NCBI GenBank assembly: GCA_027068725.1
Contig: JAMOMD010000047.1
Coordinates: forward strand, 1 to 16,611
Length of the DNA: 16,611 nucleotides
Reading direction: 5' to 3'
From: Thermoproteales archaeon
GTDB lineage: Archaea > Thermoproteota > Thermoprotei > Thermoproteales > Thermocladiaceae
The notes beneath the pieces are model-generated. The model had not been told where the DNA came from. It searched no databases and saw only the letters and a program-made list of their open reading frames with translations. Positions 5,706 through 12,889 of the stretch are shown here, piece by piece. Position numbers and translations under genes: made by a program. How positions within the stretch are numbered: the stretch's first letter is position 1; every line of letters starts with the position of its first letter.

Positions 5706-6293
5706 GTGAGAGTAAACGCGGGGTGGTGTTCTACGATACGTCTTGACGATGTTAAGCGCAAGGTCCTTCTAAAACTTCAGGAAGATGGTAGAGTCAGCCT
5801 AGTTGAGCTAGGGAAGTCTCTCAGCATGACACATGTTGGAGTCAGGAAGCACCTCAGCAAGATTCTACAGCAGGGAATTGCGAAGGTTCAAGCAGTCCTG
5901 AATGTGAGACTCCTAGGGCTGAGAATGTGCATGGTAGATGTTGATAGACCACCTGATGCACTTACTAAGATCTTGCTTTCCTGTCCTAAGGCAGTCATGG
6001 TATTCTGTACTGAGGGTACTGAGGAGCAGTGTTCAAAGTTGAGAGTAGTTTTCTGTGCAGAAACTACACATAGTTTATTATCAACAGTTCAGAGACTTAG
6101 TAAGGAGTTTAACATTGATACGCAGCTTGTAGAGGTTAAGCATGTTCTTAAGCCTAGTTACCTGAATATTCCAATACCTTCTAGAGATCAGTCACGTGCA
6201 CCATGTGGAGCAGTATGTGCTTTATGTGAGAGATATCAGAGAAATGAATGTGAAGGATGTCCAAACACAATATATTACCGTGGTAAGCTCTGA
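5706..6293 (+). CDS. Lrp/AsnC-like winged-helix regulator with Cys-rich C-terminus
   Basis: The N-terminal domain (residues about 12-64) is an Lrp/AsnC-type HTH: LDDVKRKVLLKLQEDGRVSL, then VELGKSLSMTHVGVRKHLSKIL. The middle (66-145) resembles a RAM-like alpha/beta ligand domain but diverges and is rich in Cys (75, 93, 101, 109, 117). The C-terminal tail carries C167-x3-C171-x2-C174-x7-C182-x2-C185 (CGAVCALCERYQRNECEGCP), a likely Zn or Fe-S site like the CGxxCxxCxxYxxxxCxGC motif seen in DUF3795-type proteins. The length (195 aa) exceeds the usual ~150 of Lrp proteins because of this tail. The start is GTG 5706; the HTH begins only about 12 residues later, so a much later start is excluded. 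It is divergent from DUF134 and overlaps the flavoprotein gene by 19 nt at their 3' ends. A metal- or redox-sensing role is inferred. Confidence 0.8.
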   Translation: MRVNAGWCSTIRLDDVKRKVLLKLQEDGRVSLVELGKSLSMTHVGVRKHLSKILQQGIAKVQAVLNVRLLGLRMCMVDVDRPPDALTKILLSCPKAVMVFCTEGTEEQCSKLRVVFCAETTHSLLSTVQRLSKEFNIDTQLVEVKHVLKPSYLNIPIPSRDQSRAPCGAVCALCERYQRNECEGCPNTIYYRGKL

Positions 6294-7030
6294 ATAAGTC
6301 TATTTAGTACAGAGTTCCAGAGCTGTTCAGGGTTTCCAAATACTGCTACTCCTATTCCTTTCACTCTCTCTACAAGATTTGCAAGAAGTGGATGCTGGTA
6401 CACAACTATCTTGTAATCAAGCTTTATTGCTTTTTCAATACAAGCATCTACGCAGGTTCCACATCTATCACATTTTGAGAAGTCTATGTGTGGTAGACCA
6501 TCTAGTCCAACTCTGAGTGCCTCTTTAGAGCATGCTCTAGCTGCAGCACAGACGTCTCTGCACTTTAGGCACAGATCGTGCACTATGACTATGGGAACCG
6601 TAGACTCGAGAGGGCACTCTATGTCTGGAACAACTAGAGCAACAGGTACTCTAGCCTTAAGTGCATGAGATACAAGATTTGTAACTAATGTGTCAGCTAT
6701 TCCTGACGCTATTTTTGCCAGTGTGTTAAATGTTGTTGGAGACACTACTACTATTGCAAAGTAGTTGAGGTAGACCTTGCCTGCACTTGCGTAACTTGGA
6801 TCTTCCTGATCTTCGTATATTAGCTCACATCCTCTGCAGGATTTTACTAAATTCTCAAGCTCGTCAAGCAGATTGTAAGTCTTGAGCACGCTCTTTCCTG
6901 CACGTGATACGTATATTGTCACAGGTACACCATGCTCGAGAACTATCTTCCTGATCATGTTGACGCTCTCTCGAAGATAATGACCAGCGCCTGTTATTGC
7001 CCAGGCTATTCTCCTGACCTGATTATTCAT
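6275..7030 (-). CDS. Archaeal flavoprotein with two 4Fe-4S ferredoxin-type sites (AfpA/DmrB-like)
   Basis: The N-terminal domain (5-140) is an archaeoflavoprotein/flavodoxin-like FMN fold: RIAWAITGAGHYLRESVNMI, then VSPTTFNTLAKIASGIADTLVTN, then VPVALVVPD. This is the pattern of AfpA and the dihydromethanopterin reductase DmrB. Residues 154-197 insert a ferredoxin module: C154-x2-C157-x3-C161-x5-C167 and C187-x2-C190-x2-C193-x3-C197 (CDRCGTCVDAC). A C-terminal segment (KGIGVAVFGNPEQLWNSV) returns to the flavoprotein fold. It is a soluble cytosolic electron carrier or reductase that passes electrons between Fe-S clusters and FMN. The pterin substrate is not shown by the sequence. An additional C65-x2-C68 pair lies on the surface region. 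ATG 7030 was chosen because the FMN motif starts at residue 7. It is convergent with the Cys-rich regulator. Confidence 0.82.
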   Translation of the reverse strand: MNNQVRRIAWAITGAGHYLRESVNMIRKIVLEHGVPVTIYVSRAGKSVLKTYNLLDELENLVKSCRGCELIYEDQEDPSYASAGKVYLNYFAIVVVSPTTFNTLAKIASGIADTLVTNLVSHALKARVPVALVVPDIECPLESTVPIVIVHDLCLKCRDVCAAARACSKEALRVGLDGLPHIDFSKCDRCGTCVDACIEKAIKLDYKIVVYQHPLLANLVERVKGIGVAVFGNPEQLWNSVLNRLIQSLPR

Positions 7031-7132
7031 TTGACGTTCAGGTAGTTATGTATGGAAAATAAGTGATACGGTGGCGCAGGTGAGTGAAGTTAGCTTAACA
7101 ATTCTCCTACTTGAAGATGCTGTTGAGGACTT

Positions 7133-8584
7133 GTGATGAGGAGAGTAGTACTGGTAAGGTATGGTGAGATAGCTGTTAAGACTGGTAGAGTCCGTGCTGA
7201 GCTTGAGAGTAGGCTAGTATACAACATTGTCATTGGTCTTAGAGAGGCTGGCATTTCTCGACAACAGGCAACTGTTGAGCGTGCTGATGGTCGTGTACTC
7301 GTGTATTTGCATGACCCTAGTGTGCTTGAGAAGGCTGTAGATGTCATTCGGAGGGTATTTGGTGTCAAGAGTATCTCTCCCGCCGTTGAAATTAGGTTTG
7401 AGAAACTTGAGGACATATGCAAAGTTGCGGAAGATCTCTGGAAAGATGTTGTTAAAGATAGGACATTTGCAGTACGGTGTCACAGGGTTGGTAAGCACTC
7501 CTTCACTAGTAAGGATGTTGAAGCACGCGTTGGCGAGGTTCTGAGACCATATGCCAGGGGAGTCAACCTCGAGAATCCTGATATTGAGCTGTATGTTGAG
7601 ATACGTGGCGATACTGCCTATCTCTATGATAGTGTTCTTGAGGGACCGGGTGGGTTACCACTAGGGTCTGAGGGTAGGGCTCTCGCTCTTGTGTCAGGTG
7701 GGTTTGATTCTCCTGTTGCTGCATGGTTTGTCATGAGGAGAGGAGTTGCTGTAGACTTTCTCACGGTATCTCTAGCTGGTGAGCTTGATCTTCTACCTGC
7801 ACTTAGGGTAATTGCTCACTTAGTCGATAGATGGTGTATTGGTTACGATCCTGTCGTCTATGTTGTACATGCTGAAGAGCTTGTGAAAGAGATTCGAGAG
7901 AAAGTCAATCTTGAGCTTTGGAATGTTGTCTATAAGAGATGTTTACTGTACATTGCGGAGAGAATAGTTGAGAAGGAGCGTGGGTATCGTGCTATTGTTA
8001 CTGGAGACATTATTGGACAGGTATCATCTCAGACACTTGACAATATTTACAGTTCTCAGCACGGTATTAGAATTCCTATCTTGAGACCACTTATAGGATT
8101 TGATAAAGATGATGTAATGAAGTATGCACAGCTCATAGGAACGTACGAGCTTAGTAAACAAGTTGCTGAGTACTGTGCCATATTCTCGACAAAACCTAGA
8201 ACATGGTCAACACCTGAGGAGATTGATCTCGAGTTTTTCAAAGTGAAGAAAGTTGTTGATAAGATTATTGAAAACAATGTACGCAAGCTCAGAAAGAAAG
8301 AGCTTCTTGAGATTGTCTCGTCTGCACACGTTGAGACCTACGATGTTCAGGAAATTCCAGAGAATGCTGTGATAATTGACGTAAGACCAAGACATGTTCC
8401 AAAGCTTAGAGTAGATAACGTTCCTGTTATTGAGACAAGTATAGATAACGTATTTGATATTGTGAAAAGCCTCGACAAGAGTAAGAAAATCCTAATCTAC
8501 TGTACTTCACCTCTAGTATCTAGATATGTTGCGAGAAAACTACGCGAGCTTGGGTATGAGGCTTATAGTTTAGTACGTTATTGA
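7133..8584 (+). CDS. thiI: tRNA 4-thiouridine synthase ThiI with rhodanese domain
   Basis: ThiI adenylates U8 of tRNA and transfers sulfur to give 4-thiouridine; in some organisms it also feeds thiazole synthesis. Counting from ATG 7136 (482 aa; GTG 7133 adds one residue), the protein has an N-terminal ferredoxin-like plus THUMP region (1-165), then the PP-loop LVSGGFDSPVA with SGGFDS at 187-192. It continues with GDIIGQVSSQTLDN and a C-terminal rhodanese domain. C347 (EYCAIF) and C456 (IYCTS, in the rhodanese loop) match the E. coli Cys344/Cys456 pair that cycles through a disulfide. The rhodanese domain is absent from many archaeal ThiI proteins, so its presence is notable. GAGG lies 7 nt before ATG 7136. 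The 3' end overlaps purM (opposite strand) by 15 nt. Confidence 0.94.
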   Translation: MMRRVVLVRYGEIAVKTGRVRAELESRLVYNIVIGLREAGISRQQATVERADGRVLVYLHDPSVLEKAVDVIRRVFGVKSISPAVEIRFEKLEDICKVAEDLWKDVVKDRTFAVRCHRVGKHSFTSKDVEARVGEVLRPYARGVNLENPDIELYVEIRGDTAYLYDSVLEGPGGLPLGSEGRALALVSGGFDSPVAAWFVMRRGVAVDFLTVSLAGELDLLPALRVIAHLVDRWCIGYDPVVYVVHAEELVKEIREKVNLELWNVVYKRCLLYIAERIVEKERGYRAIVTGDIIGQVSSQTLDNIYSSQHGIRIPILRPLIGFDKDDVMKYAQLIGTYELSKQVAEYCAIFSTKPRTWSTPEEIDLEFFKVKKVVDKIIENNVRKLRKKELLEIVSSAHVETYDVQEIPENAVIIDVRPRHVPKLRVDNVPVIETSIDNVFDIVKSLDKSKKILIYCTSPLVSRYVARKLRELGYEAYSLVRY

Positions 8585-9604
8585 GCCTTCTTTCGTGATT
8601 ATTCTTATCTTGCCTTCTCCTTCACATATCTTACCTATTACATGCGCATTGAATCCATGTCTCTTGCATACTTTCACTACCTCTTCTGCATTCTCTCTGG
8701 ACGTTACGTAGACCATGCCTATTCCCATGTTGAAGACGCGATACATCTCGTCGAGAGGTACGTTTGCTTCTCTCTGTATGAACTTGAATATTGGCTTAGG
8801 CTCAGGAAGAGAGTCTAGCAGTATGTCAGCTTTTTCCTTAACTTTCTTCAATATTCTTCTAAGCTTAGTATATGCTCCACCTGTTATGTGTGCAGCACAC
8901 TTGACTAGCCTCTTCTCATACAATTCTAGTGTTAGGTTTGAGTAGATGTACGTTGGCTTTGATAACTCCTCACCAAGTGTTGCGCCAAGTTCTGGAATAT
9001 ATTTATCTAAGCTATGTTTAGTTAGGATTGCCCTTCTGATGAGCGTGTAGCCGTTTGCATGTACTCCATTACTTTCTACACCTACAATCACGTCACCGAT
9101 ACTTGGTGCTGTAGGTCTGTGTGCTCTTATGCCTATCAGGAAGCAGCAAACATCTGGTCCCGTGACAAGATCTGGCATTATTGCTGTCTCTCCGCCCACT
9201 ATACAGAATCTAGAGAACTTAGCTGCCTCGTAGACTCCCTGCATTATTCTGTTAAACTTCTCTTCATTGCTCTCTGGAAGAGATACGTAGACTGATGCTG
9301 CGTAAGGCCTGAAGCCGTCACATGCTATGTCATTAACGTTCATTGCCACAGCATCCCAGCCAGCTACCTCAAGCTTGTTTAAGTGGTCTAGTATCATAGT
9401 CTTTGTTCCTACACCATCAACGTGTAGACATATCTCAAGATCTCCAATCTTTACATAGGGAGCATATTCATCGAGTCCCTGAATCTCTACTCCAACTTCT
9501 TGAGCAAGTCTGAGAATTAGCTCATGTGCAGATGCGTGCATTCTTCTATGTTTTGTAAGATCAACACCTGCCTTGGCGTAGGTCCACTCTTGAGATGTGC
9601 TCAT
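8570..9604 (-). CDS. purM: Phosphoribosylformylglycinamidine cyclo-ligase (AIR synthetase)
   Basis: PurM closes the imidazole ring: FGAM + ATP gives AIR + ADP + Pi, the fifth step of purine synthesis. It is a homodimer of the PurM/ThiL/SelD/HypE fold. The 344-residue length is normal. Motifs are YAKAGVDLTKHRRMH at the N-terminus, the ATP-site LHVDGVGTKTMI (about 58-69), WDAVAMNVNDIACDGFRPYA (78-97), GGETAIMPD (about 137-145), NGVHANGYTLIRRAI, AHITGGAYTKLRRI, and the C-terminal FNMGIGMVYV. TTTAAA 31.5 nt before ATG 9604 sets a leader of about 5 nt. It is divergent from the DUF6884 gene. Its promoter shares a GCA-N2-TAAAA-N-AA element with the purF promoter. Confidence 0.96.
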   Translation of the reverse strand: MSTSQEWTYAKAGVDLTKHRRMHASAHELILRLAQEVGVEIQGLDEYAPYVKIGDLEICLHVDGVGTKTMILDHLNKLEVAGWDAVAMNVNDIACDGFRPYAASVYVSLPESNEEKFNRIMQGVYEAAKFSRFCIVGGETAIMPDLVTGPDVCCFLIGIRAHRPTAPSIGDVIVGVESNGVHANGYTLIRRAILTKHSLDKYIPELGATLGEELSKPTYIYSNLTLELYEKRLVKCAAHITGGAYTKLRRILKKVKEKADILLDSLPEPKPIFKFIQREANVPLDEMYRVFNMGIGMVYVTSRENAEEVVKVCKRHGFNAHVIGKICEGEGKIRIITKEGSITY

Positions 9605-9615
9605 TGTGGTATCGC

Positions 9616-9641
9616 TTATTTTATCTGCAATATTTAAATAT
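9616..9641. promoter_or_regulatory. Overlapping divergent promoters of purM and the DUF6884 gene
   Basis: ATATTTAAATAT (9630-9641) is a perfect 12-bp palindrome and serves as the TATA box of purM, centred 31.5 nt before its ATG. TTATTTTA (9616-9623) is centred about 26 nt before ATG 9646 on the plus strand, so that mRNA would be leaderless. The two boxes are only 6 bp apart, so the two polymerases could compete. Confidence 0.6.
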
Positions 9642-9645
9642 CCTG

Positions 9646-10119
9646 ATGATATTGTGCGTTGTCGCCTGCGGCAAGCTTAAGATATGGAATGTTAAGAAAG
9701 ATGCTCCCTCCAGAGTTCCAGCAAGAGAAGCTTACATTGGTCCTCTTACAAGACTTGCAATTAAGTACGCAGAGAAGTTCTTTCCTGATAGCTGGGTAAT
9801 TCTTTCTGCAAAGTATGGTTTTGTGCTACCTGACGAGATGGTGGAGAACTATGACAAGACTTTCAAGAACGTGAAGGTTACCGATGATCTAGTTCTGAAA
9901 CTTAGGAGACAGGCTGAGGAGAAGGGTCTCCTTAAACATGATATTATACTCGTCATAGGAGGCAGAGCGTACTGTGATGTCTGTAGGAGAGTGTTCTACG
10001 ACAGGAAGGTACTTGCACCACTTGAGGGAAGGGGATTAGGTGAGATGATTAAGATCTTGAGCATGTGCATCAGGACGGGCAGAAATCTGCTCTTAGAGTG
10101 TCCTCAGCCTTCTCTATAG
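9646..10119 (+). CDS. DUF6884 family protein
   Basis: A 157-residue member of the DUF6884 family (YaaA-like small proteins). Hallmarks are CGKLKIWNVKKDAPSRVPA near the N-terminus, REAYIGPLTRLAIKYAEKFF, WVILSAKYGFVLPDEMVENYDKTF in the middle, and the C-terminal LEGRGLGEMIKIL. The biochemical function is unknown. Related proteins occur next to DNA-modification and defence genes in bacteria, but here the neighbours are purine genes. I chose ATG 9646 rather than the upstream in-frame ATG at 9595. The family core begins at MILCVVACGK, a TATA box lies 26 nt upstream, and the longer form would run into purM. The last 16 nt overlap the purF gene on the other strand. Confidence 0.8.
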   Translation: MILCVVACGKLKIWNVKKDAPSRVPAREAYIGPLTRLAIKYAEKFFPDSWVILSAKYGFVLPDEMVENYDKTFKNVKVTDDLVLKLRRQAEEKGLLKHDIILVIGGRAYCDVCRRVFYDRKVLAPLEGRGLGEMIKILSMCIRTGRNLLLECPQPSL

Positions 10120-11489
10120 AACTCGCGCTCTTTCTCACTTACATCAAGAGGAATTGGGTACTGTCCTGTGAAACATGCTAGACAGAGATCTTTCTCTGGT
10201 AATCCTATTGCTTTTACAAGATTCTCGACCGACAAGTAGCGAAGCGTGTCAGCTTCAATTATTTTCCTGACTTCCTCTACATCTCTTCCATGTGCAACAA
10301 GTTCTTGACGTGTTGGAAAGTCTATTCCCATAAAGCAGGGGTACCTTATTGGTGGACTAGCTATCCTGACATGTATCTTACATGCTCCAAGTCTCCTGAG
10401 TGTATTAACTAGGTTTCTCATCGTTGTTCCACGCACAAGTGAGTCATCTACAAGTGCTATAGATTTCCCTCTAAGCCTCGTTGACACTATTCCAAATCGC
10501 GCAATTTGGCTACGGAGCTCCTTTGGCATGATGAAGCTTCTGCCAAGGTATCGAACTTTCACGAGAATGTCCTCTATTGGCTTTCCTGTTCTGTAAGCAT
10601 AACCATATGCAGCAACACGCCCAGTCTCAGGTATGGGCACAACAATATCGATGGTCTCATTCTCGTCCTCGCCAAGTAGTTCACCCATTCTTCTTCTGGC
10701 ATCGTAGATGACTACTCCATTGAATATTGTGTCAGGTCTAGCAAAGTACACGTACTCGAAGGCACAGAAGGCTCTTCTCTCTGGTTCTCTATCTACATTA
10801 TTGTAGAATATCTCTAAGTCTTTTGTACAAAGTATTATCTGGCCTGGCTCAACCTCCATGATGTTATCCGTGGTCTCTGCCATCAGTGTTGTCAGAGCAC
10901 AACTCTCGGAACATGCTAGAAGAATATTGTCTTTTTTCAGAATGCTAAGTGGCTTGAATCCATATGGATCTCGTGCTAGGACTAGTACATTTTTTGTCAT
11001 TAACACGAGTGAGTAAGATCCTTGAACTTTTGTGAGTGCTTGCCGTACTCCCTCGATGATGTCTTTCCTAAGTTTTATTTCTCTATGAATAAGCTTTAGT
11101 AGCACTTCAGTATCCGTGTCTGTTACAAATGTGTAATATTGTTCAAGTTCTTTTCTTAGCTGTTTATAATTTGCTATTGTACCATTGAATGCTAGGAAGA
11201 GAACGTTTTCGCCATCTTCTATGTACATTGGGTGGAGTTCCTCTATTTTTCTGGTGTAGGTACCTGTCGTAGAGTATCTGACATGACCAATCGCCATTGG
11301 TGCTTGCTCCTGAACATCAGGTATTGCGTTAACAACGTATCCAAAGTTTCTTATCAGGCGGTGCTGTCCCTGTGGCGTTATCCAGGCTAGTCCTGCTCCT
11401 TCCTGTCCGCGGTGCTGTATCTGTATGAGAAGGTGCTTGACTATGTGTGCAGAGTAGTCAGCTCCTACGCATGCTGCAATTCCACACAT
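10104..11489 (-). CDS. purF: Amidophosphoribosyltransferase (glutamine PRPP amidotransferase)
   Basis: PurF makes 5-phosphoribosylamine from PRPP and glutamine, the first committed purine step. The 461-residue protein starts MCGI, leaving Cys2 as the N-terminal nucleophile with no propeptide. Class II glutaminase motifs are complete: QHRGQEGAG (25-33), IGHVRYSTTG (67-76), FNGTIANY (101-108) and TDTDTEVL (123-130). The phosphoribosyltransferase domain has VPIPETGRVAAYGYA and the PRPP loop ALVDDSLVRGTTMRN (345-359). Four cysteines, C242, C385, C436 and C439 (CLACFTGQYP), match the 4Fe-4S ligands of the B. subtilis-type enzyme. The TATA box TTTAAA (11524-11519) is 32 nt before the ATG. It is divergent from its paralogue and overlaps the DUF6884 gene at the 3' end. 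Confidence 0.96.
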   Translation of the reverse strand: MCGIAACVGADYSAHIVKHLLIQIQHRGQEGAGLAWITPQGQHRLIRNFGYVVNAIPDVQEQAPMAIGHVRYSTTGTYTRKIEELHPMYIEDGENVLFLAFNGTIANYKQLRKELEQYYTFVTDTDTEVLLKLIHREIKLRKDIIEGVRQALTKVQGSYSLVLMTKNVLVLARDPYGFKPLSILKKDNILLACSESCALTTLMAETTDNIMEVEPGQIILCTKDLEIFYNNVDREPERRAFCAFEYVYFARPDTIFNGVVIYDARRRMGELLGEDENETIDIVVPIPETGRVAAYGYAYRTGKPIEDILVKVRYLGRSFIMPKELRSQIARFGIVSTRLRGKSIALVDDSLVRGTTMRNLVNTLRRLGACKIHVRIASPPIRYPCFMGIDFPTRQELVAHGRDVEEVRKIIEADTLRYLSVENLVKAIGLPEKDLCLACFTGQYPIPLDVSEKEREFYREG

Positions 11490-11586
11490 TGTGTCAGGTT
11501 AGTTCTTTTACATGCTCATTTAAACGTAGCGAGAGTATCCACGTCATCTGTCTCAGTATCGTTTTTAAAGGCTCATGTAAATGAAC
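11490..11586. promoter_or_regulatory. Divergent purF/purF2 promoter region with shared element
   Basis: The two promoters share TTTAAA-N4-CATGTAAA-N-GAAC. It runs 11524 to 11502 on the minus strand for purF, and 11564 to 11586 on the plus strand for the paralogue. In both, CATGTAAA lies just downstream of the TATA box, where a repressor could act. The hexamer AGTATC also occurs twice, at 11534 and 11555, 21 bp apart (two helical turns). The purM promoter has a weaker match (GCA-N2-TAAAA). Confidence 0.55.
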
Positions 11587-12885
11587 GTGTGCATGGTTGG
11601 GACATTCTCAGTATATGCATTTGATGAAGTGTGGAGAGTTGCTAAGATTCTGTATTATGGTCTCTTGTCGCTCAATCATAGAGGACAGTCAGGATGTGGC
11701 ATGACGCTGCTATCAGATACTCTCACAACAATGACTTCTCCTAGTGGTGATGTTGAGCATGCATTTGATCTAGACAAGCTTGTAGATACTCCAGGATGGG
11801 CTGGCCTTGGCTGGATCCTATCTGCAGGTGGGGACTTTGTGAGAAGGCTAGTAATCGATAGTAGAGAAGTCTACGTGTTCTCGTACATTCCTATTACTGG
11901 CCCTATCGAGGGAAAGTTGAGAGATGGCATTAGAGAAATGCTTCGTGACTTAGATAGGGGCGTCGAGCTTCTTAATAATGTATCAAGAGAGCTTAAGCAG
12001 CCTCTAACATTTGTTGCTATTACATCAAATGGCGAGATGCTCGTGTATCGCGACCCTTCAGGACTTAAGCCACTGCACGTTGGTGGTTACGGTTTTGACC
12101 TTGCCATCGTGTCAAGCGAGTCCTGTGCAATAGAGTGTGTTGGTGGTGATCCACGTTCAGATGTGCCACCTGGCTCAGGACTACTTATTGACAAGTATGT
12201 TCTTGAGAGAAGTCACGTGAGAGATGACAAGAATAGGAAGTACTGTGCACTTGAGTACATCTACTATAGTAGACTAGACAGTGTTGTTGATGATGTGCCA
12301 ATTTTCGAGTTTAGAAGAGAGCTTAGTCGCATACTTGCGCAACGTGTGAAGCTTGAGGGAGACGTCGTCATTGGTATTCCTGAGACAGGAATAGTGTATG
12401 CGATAGAGTACGCTAAGGCTAGGGGACTAGAGTACTGCATAGGCTTTGTTCAGACAGGTAGACGCGTGAGATCTGCACTGGTGCAGGATCTTCTTGAGCG
12501 TCTAATTGGTGTACAGCTTAAGATGAGCCCAATCAGGAGCGTGTTTAAGACACGTGACGTCATTCTAGTAGATGACAGTCTTCTGAAGGGTATAACATTG
12601 AAGAACGTTGTCCAGTACGTCAGGAACAGGGTTGGCGCTAGAAGAGTGCGAGTTCTTGTTGCTGCACCACCCATAAGGTATGAGTGCCCATTTGCTATGG
12701 ATATTCCATCTAGAGAAGAGCTTCTGTGCGCTAACGTTAGCATGGATCTTCTGCCTAAGGTTCTGGATGTTGATGAGGTTGTGTTTGGCTCACTTGAGGA
12801 TCTGTATGAGGCATTCTCGAGGTTTGGTGTAGAAAAGGATAAAGTATGTACGTACTGTATGACTGGTATCTTGCCAGAGTGGTGA
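11587..12885 (+). CDS. PurF paralogue with degenerate glutaminase domain
   Basis: A second PurF-like protein, 432 aa if started at GTG 11587. That start gives MCMVGTFS and puts a Cys at position 2 as in PurF; ATG 11581 would leave it buried at position 4 and lies only 15 nt from the TATA centre. ATG 11593 (no Cys) fits the TATA spacing best. NHRGQSGCG survives (30-38). However, HVRYSTTG, FNGTIAN and TDTE of the true PurF are absent, replaced by sequences such as WAGLGWILSAGG. The PRT half is better kept: GIPETGIVYAIEYA, and VDDSLLKGITLKN (328 on) in place of VDDSLVRGTTMRN. All four Fe-S Cys positions remain (C220, C367, C421, C424). It is the first gene of a purF2-purD-purS operon. It may be a regulatory or ammonia-dependent partner of PurF; activity is unproven. 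Confidence 0.85.
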   Translation: MCMVGTFSVYAFDEVWRVAKILYYGLLSLNHRGQSGCGMTLLSDTLTTMTSPSGDVEHAFDLDKLVDTPGWAGLGWILSAGGDFVRRLVIDSREVYVFSYIPITGPIEGKLRDGIREMLRDLDRGVELLNNVSRELKQPLTFVAITSNGEMLVYRDPSGLKPLHVGGYGFDLAIVSSESCAIECVGGDPRSDVPPGSGLLIDKYVLERSHVRDDKNRKYCALEYIYYSRLDSVVDDVPIFEFRRELSRILAQRVKLEGDVVIGIPETGIVYAIEYAKARGLEYCIGFVQTGRRVRSALVQDLLERLIGVQLKMSPIRSVFKTRDVILVDDSLLKGITLKNVVQYVRNRVGARRVRVLVAAPPIRYECPFAMDIPSREELLCANVSMDLLPKVLDVDEVVFGSLEDLYEAFSRFGVEKDKVCTYCMTGILPEW

Positions 12886-12889
12886 GACT

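Noticed and set aside
10528..10560. ATGATGA on plus inside purF as a further C/D box
   Set aside because: No CTGA follows at guide distance and no second box pair is present.
11587..12885. Second purF as a pseudogene
   Set aside because: The frame is intact, the PRPP loop and all four Fe-S cysteines are kept, and it heads an operon with its own promoter. It is more likely a specialised paralogue.
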